Shown piece by piece: positions 34,095 through 44,865 of a stretch of DNA of 64,000 bases (within the stretch, counting starts at the first letter, position 1; every line of letters begins with the position of its first letter). Made by a program: the position numbers and the translations under genes. The notes under the pieces are model-generated. The model searched no databases and was not told the DNA's origin. It saw only the letters and a program-made list of their open reading frames with translations. The stretch comes from Ceratotherium simum simum (taxonomy: Eukaryota > Chordata > Mammalia > Perissodactyla > Rhinocerotidae): contig NW_004454193.1 in assembly GCF_000283155.1 (NCBI RefSeq), positions 10,556,732 to 10,620,731 of the forward strand, read 5' to 3'.

Positions 34095-34964
34095 AACTCA
34101 TATTTATACATGTTTTTCAAGTGCATATGAAAGAAGTTTTGTTATTTTTACACCTAGGGAATGTTACAGTGAGTTTTGAATCTGGGAAAATTCCCACCCT
34201 GTGCCTCCAGGTCTCCACGTGATAGATTAAAAATTGTTAACACCATTTGTTTGTCAGTAGTGGGATTCTTTTTTATCATTAATATATTGTAAACAATTCA
34301 AATATATATTGAAATGAACTATGTACAATCCTTAGCAGAATTAATTCCAACATAGTCTTTCCATACGTTTCACCTTCAGTAAAAGTACAGCCTAGTTACT
34401 CAAGTAGGGGCATCACAAGCCCCTACTTGTGATGCTTCAAGGCACCATGGATTTATTGTAACAGATGGTCCACACTAGACCCTTCTTAAAATTATATGAG
34501 TTGGTATATGCGTGGGAATCATTAAGTGACTCAATTGCTGAATCATGGAACAATTACAGTGAACTGATACACTGCTCCCGTCCTGTTCCTTAACGGAAAT
34601 ATGCTAGTGAAACACTTGCGCCTTCTGCAGACGGAGTTGCTGAAGAGAAAGTTACAGGGGCTGCCATCTGTTAATTTCAGACATGGAATTCTTAATGTGG
34701 TGCAGCCGTCTACAACTTTCTCATGTTATCTGATTTTCTTGTGATCAACTAAATCAAGTAAACCTTGCACTTTGAGGTATTTTTGTTTTCTTTAAAACTG
34801 AAAGAATACGAGATGTTGCATTTTTATTGCCTAAGATCATACTATTCTTGGAATATAAGCATACATAAAATAGGACACACAAATATAAGAAGGAAAAAAA
34901 AGAAAATCATAAAAAGGAACTACTGCAAAGGCCAGGACCTGCCTTGCAGTATGGGGCAATAGAA
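34095..34964. other. Single-copy-looking DNA holding a double hairpin
   Basis: Apart from the hairpin at 34401-34434 nothing was recognised. The frame at 34765-34962 has no resemblance to a known protein. Confidence 0.35.
34401..34434. repeat. Overlapping inverted repeats forming two exclusive hairpins
   Basis: CAAGTAGGGGC (34401-34411) pairs with GCCCCTACTTG (34419-34429) over 11 perfect bases around a 7-base loop. The overlapping CATCACAAG (34411-34419) pairs with CTTGTGATG (34426-34434) over 9 perfect bases around a 6-base loop. The two folds cannot form together. No poly-T or promoter context suggests a terminator. Confidence 0.9.
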
Positions 34965-35150
34965 CAGGTCAGACTGTGTATTAAATATACTTGGTTTGGA
35001 GTTGCTGTGTGAACTTTGACAGGTTAATTAATTTCTATGTGTCTCAATTTCCTTATTTTGAAAGTAGTGATATTAATTCATGACATATAGAATCATTCTA
35101 AAAATTAAATGTAATTAGACATATAAAGCATCAACTACGATGTTTGGTCA
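34965..35150 (+). mobile_element. MIR SINE, diverged
   Basis: GCTGTGTGAACTTTGACAGG, TATGTGTCTCAATTTCCTTA and the trailing AAAGCATCAACTACGAT follow sense MIR. Confidence 0.65.
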
Positions 35151-35320
35151 TATCAGCAGTAGACAAAATAAATGGGAGCTCTCAGTGATACAGTAAGACG
35201 TTTATCGTATATTTGAAAACACTTTTTTGTGATAGCACTTTTTATTCCTTTGAGACGCACACTAATTTATTATCATCTGACCTTGGAAAAATTCCGCTAC
35301 ACATTAGGCTAAAAATTAAT
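35151..35320. other. Single-copy-looking DNA
   Basis: Nothing recognised. Confidence 0.3.
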
Positions 35321-35388
35321 TATATATATATATGTTATATATATATACACATATGTTATATATACATATACACACACACACACACACA
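35321..35388. repeat. (TA)n/(CA)n microsatellite
   Basis: TATATATG units followed by CATATA and an uninterrupted (CA)n run. Confidence 0.9.
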
Positions 35389-35467
35389 AAACTTGCATAT
35401 GGCATGTTTTGCCTGACATGGCAGAGAGAGAAGATCTCTGATGTCTCTTCTTAAAAGGATGCTAAGC

Positions 35468-35602
35468 CCATCATAAGGGTCTCACCCTCATGAACTCATC
35501 TAAACCTAATTACTCCCAAAGGTCTCTTCTCCAAGTACTATCACATTGGGGGTTAGGGCTTCAACATATGGATTTTGAGGGGGGCATAACTCAGTCCAAA
35601 GA
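35468..35602 (-). mobile_element. MLT1/MST-type LTR fragment, antisense
   Basis: CATGAACTCATCTAAACCTA, ATTACTCCCAAAGGTCTCTT and GGGGGTTAGGGCTTCAACAT are the reverse complement of the 5' half of a MaLR LTR. Confidence 0.75.
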
Positions 35603-35604
35603 AA

Positions 35605-35895
35605 CCCCCATGAGGTTAAACGTATCACTGACTATCACTGACTTACTCTGTCAAATGAACTGTGTGCAGAAGCTTTTAATTGCCAGTACTGGAATCTCCG
35701 GCTCACTCTTCCCCTGCTATAGTGGTTGTGGTGTAATAAGAGTAGCAGCCCAAAATGTTGAGCGAGCACATAGATGGTACTTCCTGGAGGGTTCACTGGG
35801 ACCCTGTGGTCTTTGCATGACCAATAAATGAACTTTGTCGTGTTAAGCCATTGCAATTTTGCGGTTGTTTGTTACCACAGAATAACCTATCCTTT
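35605..35895 (+). mobile_element. MLT1-type LTR 3' part, sense
   Basis: ATGACCAATAAATGAACTTT, GTTAAGCCATTGCAATTTTG and GTTTGTTACCACAGAATAAC follow the common MLT1 3' end, including an AATAAA signal. It lies head-on against the antisense fragment before it. A short tandem ATCACTGACT duplication sits at its start. Confidence 0.6.
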
Positions 35896-37059
35896 TTCTG
35901 TTTAATAGAACACTCAATACATGAGTGTCTTTCTCCTAAAATAATAATTTAGAAATATGTGTTCTACTACACTAATGTTAAGTTTGTACCATTCTTGCAA
36001 AAAATATCAATGTTCATGAAATAAATATAGTGTGTAATTTAAATAAGACCACAGTGGGTTTTAAATGACTTCATCAATCCAGTTTCAGTTACTGTGACTA
36101 CATTACGAGGTAAAAATGAACTTAAAAAATATTCAAAAATTGTTGTTTTTACCAATTTATGCTGTTATTTCAGCTAGTAAAGTAGGGTGCTGTCTTGAAC
36201 ATTACTGAGCTTGGTACAAAATCTATAGCTCAGAGAAGCATGGAAGGCCTGAATTTTTATTGCACTGATATTATGAATTTCCTGGCAGATTTTACAAAAA
36301 CATTTCATTATTTGATGAAAAACAGTTCATTACTTGGTGAGATTGATTTTTATCATCTTTCAAAAAGAAATATGACTGATGGCCCATTCTACATCATGGG
36401 CCTGTTGTGAGGGCCAGATGTGGTCAAAGAAATTTAAAACTTTATATGTTCTTCTTAATTTCCCTATCAATAGATTTATTTTTATTATTATTTATGTTCT
36501 CACAATGACTAGGAATGTTCAATTTTATTTATATGACAAAATACAATCTTCTTAGTAGTGTTGTTCCCTGATTCCTACTGTTTCAGAATGAGGAATTTGT
36601 ATATTAACAATTCACCAAACTAATATATGGAAATTTCGACTTTGTCAAAAAATTTTAAACTCTTCTTGATAACAACAATTAAAATCCAATCAAGGAAAAA
36701 TAGTTCATAATGGCACACCTGTGAAAAAATGAGACTTAATTGAAGAATACATGTGTTAATATTTGGGAAATGAATTAAAATTTTGTTTTCATGATTAAAA
36801 AATTGCCTTTACTTATATGCTTGTTTATATAGCTTCCATAGTTCTCAAAACCTCCAGGAACTTAATTTCAATAAGGTTGTTTTTATTATCTAAATACTTT
36901 ATAAAAGCTTTTTTTTATAAAGACAGGCAAGAATACCCTGCTTCCTTTCTGCTTCGGTGTTTTTTCTTCTCACACACAAACACTCACTTTGTCCTAGATT
37001 TCAACCGAATAATAGAACAATTAGACAAACCAATCATACAAATGTGTGAATAATCCTTT
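35896..37059. other. Single-copy-looking AT-rich DNA
   Basis: No repeat or coding signal recognised. Confidence 0.4.
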
Positions 37060-37245
37060 ACCATTTGCAATAGATTTTCTACATATGCGTTATTTGCCCA
37101 TCACAACTGTCTTGTGAGATTAGTAGTGTTATTTACACGAAATGTACGAGGAAACTGAGATGTGGTTAGTAAATCTGGAAATAGAGTCTCAAGTCCAAGT
37201 TTCCAAATCCAGTGCTGCTTTTCTTGCTTCCCAAATACCAAAGTC
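37060..37245 (-). mobile_element. MIR SINE
   Basis: CATCACAACTGTCTTGTGAG, AGGAAACTGAGATGTGGTTA and TCAAGTCCAAGTTTCCAAAT follow the reverse complement of MIR. Confidence 0.7.
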
Positions 37246-38339
37246 TCATAAACTTAAGAGAATTTTATTTTTAAATGCTCTAGTGCCCACCTCTCGTCTA
37301 TACTTTTTTCTTCCAAGTTTGTAGCTCAACTTGGTTTAAAAAGAGGAAAACGTTTTCTTATTATTCTCACAGAGAACTGTATTTCCCGGGAAACAGAAAG
37401 CCTGTCCTACTGCATTTGTGTCTGTCTAGAATCCTCACTGACTACCATTTATAACTGATCAGAGACCTGGGATTTTTCCTGGTTACAGCTCAATGACCAC
37501 TGTTTTATAGCTTATCTGACTAACACTTTCAAAATCTGTTTATGTACAAACCAATCAAATATAGTTGCCTTCTGAATGAATTACACTTTTAACTTTGTTT
37601 TGGTCAGTTTGCAAATGCCTTTCTAGAACTATAATCTTCTCTGTGTAATTTATGTCTGAAAAGATTATATCTTATTTTGCGTGTTAGGATTTCTTTAAAA
37701 TTGTTTATTATTCATGTTACATTTTACACTGGTGCTGGTCTATGCAGATTTTAAATGTGTTTGTCATATACGATTAGTCACTGTGTGAAATCTCTCAGTA
37801 ATAGTTAGCCCTTGAATTTTGTGCAGCTAAGGAGAATTTAACGCTGATTGATGGCAGATCACTTAGCTGGTTGGCAGACTTTCCAATTTACGGTGGGGAA
37901 ATTGCTCTTTTATTTTTGTTCATTCCTTCTGCTGCTGTAATGAGCAGTAAGACATGTGTGCCAGACTGTATTCGAGGAGCTGTACTGGATTGGCAACACG
38001 GCATGTCTTTTTCATAATTATGATTTTATCAGTTTCCCAAACTATACAGGGAATGTCAAATATCTGCGATGACATCCTTCCGTTATTGTAGGCAGTTTAT
38101 TTATGTGTCTCTTCTAAAAAGACACTACTCCAACTCCTCATATGCACTGCGTATCATATGCACTACCATCTCTTGCTTGATAAAATGGCCTTGAGCCCAG
38201 AAGAAAGAGAATTTTATGTTTTGCTCAGAAGTTCCAAGTATTTTGCTCATGGGCTACAGACCAACTCTGCTATCAATTTTGCCTTTTCCTCCTCTATACC
38301 TGCTCAGGAAAAACAGTTCTCCACCAGGTTGTGTTAGGT
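37246..38339. other. Repeat-poor DNA, possible conserved noncoding segment
   Basis: 37800-38110 has no repeat signature and balanced composition with homeobox-type cores (ATTGATGGCAGATCA, CATAATTATGATTTTATCAG). No exon-like frame was found. Confidence 0.35.
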
Positions 38340-38680
38340 ACAAGAGTTAGGTATTGATTGCCAGTAACAAAAAATTCAACCTAGAATAGCTTAAACAAAC
38401 AGTGGATTATTTTTCTCACATAACAAGAAATCCCAAAGCACATGGTTTCTGTCACTGATTCAGCTGCTCACAGATGTATTCAGTGATTCCAGCTTTTCTC
38501 GTCTTTGCATGCCACCATGTTTAGAACGTTGGCCACCAACTGCTTTCAGATGACTGAGATCTCTGGTTGAGCAAGACTCTCACCACTCTGCTTCATTTTT
38601 AAATACAATTGGCATGTGAAAATTGTGTGAATGGGATTCAATTAACTGCCCTTTACCAATGGAGGTCTCTATAATTTGAC
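38340..38680. mobile_element. Ancient interspersed repeat, family not named
   Basis: AATAGCTTAAACAAACAGTG, GTTTCTGTCACTGATTCAGC, GCATGCCACCATG and GTTGGCCACCAAC recall a dispersed mammalian repeat with a CTGGCTTAA...GAATTTATTGGCTCA core. I cannot place the family with confidence. Confidence 0.45.
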
Positions 38681-38709
38681 TTAGCATTGCATTTAAGAGG
38701 ACTATAAAA

Positions 38710-38860
38710 TTAGTTTGTATTAAACATTCATTCATTTACCAAATATTTAATGAGGACTAAGTATGTGTCTAGCATTTGTCTTGGTACCAGGAACAAATCA
38801 GTGAATTAAACATACAAAAATCAGTGTCCTTATAGGTTATATATTCTCTATCCAACTTCA
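38710..38860 (-). mobile_element. L2 LINE 3' end, antisense
   Basis: ATTCATTCATTTACCAAATA then CTAGCATTTGTCTTGGTACC and CAGTGTCCTTATAGG follow the reverse complement of the L2 3' end. Confidence 0.65.
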
Positions 38861-39424
38861 TTGTCTTATTGAAATAGTTGCTTCATAATGAACAGATTGA
38901 ATAAATGTTACCTCCTCCATAAAATTTTCTTACTACTTGACTTACTTCATCTCAAAACGCCTCATTTAGTGATGTGCTGGCACCAACTCACACCAGCTTG
39001 CAAGAGCCAATTGTAAAATTTTCAGGAATTTTGCAAGCCAATTGTTAAACATGGCCATTATTTAAAAATAATTACATAAACTTAGAATCAATTACATTAT
39101 ATTAAAACCCAAAGTAATAGATACTAAAAAAAATCAATACTTCCTAATTATTTTAATCTATGTCCTGAGCTTAATTTATGAATATTATGTAAGAAAGGTG
39201 GAAATGCTATACAGCGATGTGTTACTGCTTCCAAACTCCATGTTCAGTGACAAAGCATTAAAACCAGACATAGTGGGAGATTTATACCACGCAAATCTGC
39301 AAACTCTCAATGGTGATCCTTTGGTTTCCTGGGGAGCCATTTGTTAAAGATTTACCAGCACACCACAGGCCCCATCCACCTGTGAACCTTTTCTTTTATT
39401 AACTTTTACAGCATTTATTTTTGG
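38861..39424. other. Single-copy-looking AT-rich DNA
   Basis: Nothing recognised. Confidence 0.35.
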
Positions 39425-39880
39425 TATAACATATTCATTAATTCTTTCAGCCAACATTTGCTCAGCATGTATTGAATGTTAGGTACTGGATAAGAAGCTG
39501 AGAATTCAGAAATGAGGATGGAATTTTCTTTCTCCTCAGGTCACGCAGAATCTAAGAGTCAGACAAATGAACAAATAATTATACTACAGGGTAATGGATG
39601 TTATAATAGTAGTGAGTACTAATAAGAGGAGACAAAACAATGGCAATAATTAATATTGGGTGAGTCAGAAGGCTTGGCACTTGAAGAAAGAGAAGATGTT
39701 TGCTGGGCAGACAAGGCAAGAAGGGCATTCTACAGAGCGGAAAATGTTTATAAAAGGTCTGAGCTTTGAAACAGCTGGGTGAGTCTGCACACTTTAATTA
39801 CTTGGTATGGCTGAACTGACTTGTGGGGCAATAGCAAGAAGAAAAGGTAGGAGAGGTACTCAAAGATCAGATCACAGAAG
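39425..39880 (-). mobile_element. L2 LINE 3' segment, antisense
   Basis: TCATTAATTCTTTCAGCCAA, GTATTGAATGTTAGGTACTG, GAATCTAAGAGTCAGACAAA, GGCATTCTACAGAGCGG and TATAAAAGGTCTGAGC follow the L2 end region in reverse. Confidence 0.65.
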
Positions 39881-39884
39881 ACTA

Positions 39885-39975
39885 TGTTTTCATAATCTTT
39901 GCATCCCCAAGAGCTAGCACAATGCTTGGAGCATAAAAGTTACTCAATATATATTTGCTGAATAAATGTTAAGAA
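39885..39975 (+). mobile_element. L2/MIR 3' tail, sense
   Basis: CTAGCACAATGCTTGGAGCA and TTTGCTGAATAAATG follow the sense L2 tail, opposite to the L2 immediately before it. Confidence 0.6.
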
Positions 39976-40194
39976 ATTTGGAGTTGCCTTTCATGACAAT
40001 TGGGAGCTACTAACCATTGTGCTTGGTATTTTTAAGTATTTGTCTTATGTAACTCTTTTACCTCTCCAACCAGGGATGTGTTCCTTGATGGCAGAGCCCA
40101 TGTTTTAAAATGTTTGCTGGACACAACTTCTTAAACCCATTCAATGTTCAGAGAGTTTTAACTTTCATCCAGCCTTGCCTCCTATGACAGTATT
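39976..40194. other. Unassigned DNA
   Basis: A weak L2-like patch may be present near 40090-40110; otherwise nothing. Confidence 0.3.
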
Positions 40195-41108
40195 TTTTTA
40201 ACAGCTTTATTGAGATATACATTGATATACAAAAAATGCACATATTTAACGTGTACAATTTGATGAGTCTGGACGTATGCTGACACCCATGAAACCATCA
40301 CCACAATTAAAGTAATAAAGATATCCATCGTCCCCAAAAGTTTACTTGAGTCCCTTTATTATTTTTTGTTTTCTTTGTGGTAATAACACAGCATATAATC
40401 TACGCTCAAATTTGTTAAGTGCACAATATAGTATTGTCAACTGTAGGAACCATGGTGTACAGCAAATTTCTGGAAGTAATTCATCTTGCATAACTGACAC
40501 TTCATACTCATTTAACTACTCCCCATTTCCTCCTCCCCCCTAGCCACTGGTAACTGCCATTCTACTCTCTACTTCTATGAGTTTGACTACGTTAGATACC
40601 TCATATAAGTGGAATAATGCAATATTTGCTCCTCTGTGAATGGCTTAATTCACTTAGCATGATATCCTCCGGGTTCATCCATTTTGTCCCCAAAAGCAGG
40701 ATTTCCTTCTTTTTTGAGGCTAATATTTCACTGTATATATATACCACATTTTCTTTATCCATTCGGTTGTCAATGGACATTTAAGTTTTTTCCATATCAC
40801 GGCTACTGTGAATAGGGCTACTAGAAACATGGGAGTGCAGATATCTCTTTGAGATCCTGATTTCAATTCTTTTGGGTATATACTCAGAAGTGGAATTAAT
40901 GGATCATATGGTAATTCTATTTCTAATTTTTTGAGGAACCTCTATACTGTTTTTCATAGTGGCTATACCATTTTATATTTCCACCAAAGTGTACCAGGGA
41001 TCCAATTTCTCCACATCTTCTCCTACACTTGTTATCCTTTTTATTTATTTATTTTTTTTGACCATAGCCATCCTAACAGGTGTGAGGTGACATCTCATTG
41101 TGATTGAA
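40195..41108 (-). mobile_element. L1 3' end, antisense, truncated
   Basis: Starts at the L1 3' end (AACAGCTTTATTGAGATATA), passes through the 3'UTR (AACCATGGTGTACAGCAAAT) into the ORF2 end (GGTCATATGG-type blocks, CTCATTGTGATT). At about 41108 a second L1 3' end begins, so this copy was cut by, or served as target for, the next element. Confidence 0.8.
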
Positions 41109-41152
41109 TGATTGATTGATTTTTATTGAGATATAGTTGACAAATAACATTA

Positions 41153-41358
41153 CAGTCATGTGCCGCAAATGATGTTTTGGTCATTGATGGACCACATATA
41201 CAACGGTGGTTCCATAAAATTAGTACCATATAGCTGAGGTGTGTAGTATACACCATCTAGGTTTGTGTAAGTACACTCTATGATGTTCATATAATGAAAA
41301 AATCACCTAATGACATATTTCTCAGAACATATCCTTGTTGTTAAGCGATGCGTGACTG
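41153..41358 (+). mobile_element. MER2-like Tigger DNA transposon, with TA duplication
   Basis: Begins CAGTCATGTGCCGCAAATGA and ends GTTAAGCGATGCGTGACTG; the outer ends form inverted repeats (CAGTCATG / CGTGACTG). TA dinucleotides at 41151-41152 and 41359-41360 are the target duplication. Removing the element restores the expected L1 phrase AACATTATATTAGTTTCAGG apart from the duplicated TA. It is internally deleted and has no transposase. The family name is from memory. Confidence 0.88.
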
Positions 41359-41690
41359 TATATTAGTTTCAGGTGTTCAACATAATGATTCGATATATCT
41401 ATATATTGCGAAATGATCACCACAGTAAGTCTAGTTAACATCCATCACCACACATAGTTACAATTTTTTTCCTTGTGATGAGAACTTCTAAGATCTACTG
41501 TCTTAGCAACTTTCAAATATACAGTACGGTATTATTGACTATAGTCACCATGCTGTACATTACATCCCCAGGACTTATTTATTTTATAAATGGAAGTTTG
41601 TATCTTTTGACCCCTTCACTCATTTTGCCCACCCTCCAACCCCCACCTCTGACAACCACCAATCTGTTCTCTGTATCTACGCGTTCATTT

Positions 41691-43306
41691 CTTTTTGTTT
41701 TGATTGCACATATAAGTGAGATCATGTGGTATTTGTCTTTCTCTGTCTGGCTTATTTCACTTAGTATAATGCCCTCAAGGTCCATCCATGTTGTTCCAAA
41801 TGGCATTATTTTCTTCTTTTCTATGACTGAATAATATTATATATTAATTAATAATAATTAATAATATATATCACATTTTCTTTATCCATTCATCCACTGA
41901 TGTACACTTTGTTTTCATGTGTTTGCATTGTAAATAATGCTGCTGTGTACATGGAGGTGCAGATATCTCTTGGAAATAGCGATTTTGTTTGATTAGGATA
42001 TATACCCAAAAGTGTAATTGCTGAATCATGTGACAGTTCTATTTTTGATTTTTTGAGGAACTTCCATACTGTTTTTCATAGTGGTTGCACCAATTTACAT
42101 TCCTACGAAGAATGCACAAGTATTGTCTTTTTTCCATGCCCTTACCAATGCTTGTTATCTCTTGTCTTTTTGATGATAGCCCTTCTAACAGGTATGAGGT
42201 GATATCTCATTGTGGTTTTGATTTGCATTTCCCTGATAATTAGTGATATTGACTACATTTTCATGTACCTCTTGGCCATCTGTATGTCTTCTTTGGAAAA
42301 ATGTCTATTCATATCCTCTACCCATTTTTCAATCATTGTTTTTTAGCTATTGAGTTGTATGAGTTCTTTATATATTTTCGATACTAATCCCTCATCAGAT
42401 ATGTGATTTGCAAATATTTTCTCCCATTGGGTAGATTGTTTTTTCATTTTGTTGATGGTTTCCTTTGCTGTGTAGAAGCTTTTTAGTTTGATGTAATCTC
42501 TTTGTTTATTTTTGCTTCTGTTGCTTTTGTTTTTGGTGTCAAATCCAAAAAATCATCACGAAGACTGATGTCAGGGAATCTATTGCCTGTTTTCTTCCAG
42601 AAGTTTCATGATTTCTTACATTCAAGTCTTTGATTTTGAGTTGTTTTTTGTGCTTGGTGTAAGAACATGGTCCAGTTTCATTCTTTTGCATGTGGCTGTC
42701 CAATTTCCCAACACTATTTATTGAAGAGACTGTCCTTTCCCTATTGTATATTCTTGGCTCCTTTGTCATTAATTGATTGACCATATATGTGTGAATTTAT
42801 TTCTGGGCTCTCTATTCTGTTCCATGGACCTATGTGTCTGTTTTTATGCCAATACCATACTTGTTTGATTACTATAGCTCTGTTTTATACAGTCATGTGT
42901 CACTTAATGAAGGGGATACGTTCTGAGTAATGTGTCATTAGGCAATTTCATTGTTGTGTGAACATCATAGAGTATACTTACACGAACCTAGGTAGTATAG
43001 TCTACTACACACCTAAATTTCATGATTGTTTGTTCTATTACTGTGAAAAATGCCATTGGAATTTTGATAGAGATTGCATATTGAATCTGTAGATTGCTTT
43101 GGGTAGTATGGACATTTAAAAAATATTCATTCTTCCAATCCATGAGCATGGGATATCTTTCTATTTATTTATCTTCAATTTTTTTCATCAGTGTCTTGTA
43201 GTTTTCAGTGCACATGTCTTTCACCTTCTTGGTTAAGTTTATTCCAAGGTTTTAATTTTTTTTGATACAATTTTAAATGGGATTATTTTCTCAATTTCTC
43301 TTTCAG
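41691..43306 (-). pseudogene. LINE-1 ORF2 pseudogene, C-terminal third
   Basis: Antisense ORF2 sequence. The stretch 41691-41806 still translates as the typical ORF2 end (TWMDLEGIILSEISQTEKDK), and further in the usual RT-thumb region can be followed in several frames. It is broken by the MER2-like insertion at 42890 and ends at the junction with the HAL1-like block. Not functional. Confidence 0.8.
42890..43014 (-). mobile_element. MER2-like DNA transposon, 3'-deleted, inverted relative to 41153-41358
   Basis: Starts with CAGTCATGTGTCACTTAATG and proceeds GGGATACGTTCTGAGTAATG, ACATCATAGAGTATACTTAC, reading as the opposite orientation of the copy 1.5 kb away. It stops at about 43014 without its second terminal repeat, and the host L1 resumes about 100 bases further on than expected. 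A deletion has therefore removed the far end plus some L1. Confidence 0.8.
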
Positions 43307-44862
43307 TTATAGAACTCTTGGTTGACAGTTTTTTTAAAATTTCTTTTTAGCACTTTGCATATGTCAGCCAAACTTTCTGATGAGAAATCTGACCAACTTA
43401 TTGAAGATCCCTTGTATGTGACAAGTCACTTCTCTCTTGCTGCTTTTGAGATTCTCTCTTGGTTTTTGGCTCTTGAAAGTTTGATTATAATGTGTCTCAA
43501 TGTGGGTAGATTTCAGTTCATCTTACTTGGAGTTTGTTGAAGTTCTTGGAAATTTATATTCATTTCTTTCTTCATGTTTGGAAGTTTTCAGCCATTATTT
43601 CTTCAAATATTCTCTCTGCATTATTTTCTCTCTCTTCTCCCTCCAGGACTCCCAAAATGCATATGCTGGTCTACTTAATGGTTCTCCACAGGTCCCAGAG
43701 GCCCTGTTCACTTTTTTCAATTTTTCTTTCTTTCTGTTCTTCAGACTCGATAATTTCCATTTTCCTACCTTCTACTTTGCTAATTCTTTCTTCTCTCTGT
43801 TAAATCTGCCTTTGAATCTCTCTAGTGAATTTTTTATCTTAGTTATTGTACATTTGAGCTCCAGAATTTCTTTTTTTTGTTTGTTTCTATCTCTTTATTG
43901 ATATTCCACTTTGTTCAAAGGTCATTTTCTTAACTTTTTTCCCATCTTCCTTTAGTTCGTTTAGCATCTTTAAGAAAGTCATTTAAAGGCCATGTCTAGT
44001 AAATCTGGTATTAGGTCTTTTTCAGGGACAGTTTTTGTTTTATTCTTTTTTTCCTTTGAATGGGCTATACTTTTCTGTTTCTATATATGCTTTTGTTTGA
44101 ATTGACATTTGAATCTAATATGGTAACTCTGGAAATCAGATTCTCCCACTTACACAGTGTTTGCATTGTTTCCTTTTGTTTTGTTTTGTTTTTTTTTCAA
44201 TTGTTGTAGGCTGTCTCTGTGCCAAGGATCAGCTTGAGGGGTTAACTTGAGGTCTTCTTAGGTCTTTTCTGAGCCTGAACTTCTCCCTGGGTAGGCAATG
44301 TCACTTTCTAATTTTCCCTGTGTATTCAGTTGGTTTTGAATGTACTAGTCTTTAATATCTGACTCCCAAAAATGGAAAAAGGGAAAAATGAAGGGGGGAA
44401 AATGGTGCTGGCCATTTAAGTCCTTTGAAAGTCACTTCAGCCAGAGGGAGTGTGACTTGCAACAACGATGGGAGGTGCAACAACAATGGCTGCCTGCCTC
44501 TTCGTCTGCACCTCTAAAATCAAAGCAGCAATCAGCGATCACAGCACAGGGTGTGGATAACAGGGTACTTTTGCCCACTCTGACTCCTGCAAGCTGTGTG
44601 TACAACACTCCAGGAACATTGCAAAGCTGTCTGCCAACGGGCTGTGGGGTGGGGGATGAGTAGCTGCTACTGTGCTAAGAGCTGATTTTGATGAAAATTA
44701 ACCTCAATTGACTGGTACAAGCCTTCACCTGGAAGTTATAGGCCTCCAATAGACTCTAGATTTCCAAAATAGTTACACGAGACAGATTCTGCTAGTGTAA
44801 TTGTTGTCTAGGTGAGGACTCAGATTCCTCGTGCTTCCTACTCCACCATCTTCCCAGAATCC
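43307..44862 (-). mobile_element. HAL1-like (ORF1-only LINE) block inside the L1 ORF2
   Basis: Between recognisable ORF2 sequences lies antisense L1-type ORF1 (TTATAGAACTCTTGGTTGAC, GATCCCTTGTATGTGACAAG, GGTCCCAGAGGCCCTGTTCA) followed by a 5'UTR-like part (GGTAACTCTGGAAATCAGAT, GCAACAACAATGGCTGCCTG) and ending CTCCACCATCTTCCCAGAAT, typical of an L1-lineage 5' end. No ORF2 belongs to it, which is the definition of HAL1. ORF1 is decayed; the 133- and 89-codon + strand frames inside are antisense noise. Confidence 0.75.
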
Positions 44863-44865
44863 TTT

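Noticed and set aside
34401..34434. Transcription terminator
   Set aside because: Hairpin without a following T-run and in a mammalian genome, where this signal is not used by pol II.
41475..41834. 119-codon + strand frame
   Set aside because: Antisense to the L1 3'UTR and ORF2 end; the real (dead) coding sense is on the minus strand.
43500..43901. 133-codon + strand open frame rich in Phe and Ser
   Set aside because: It is the antisense of decayed HAL1/L1 ORF1; T-rich antisense L1 yields such frames routinely.
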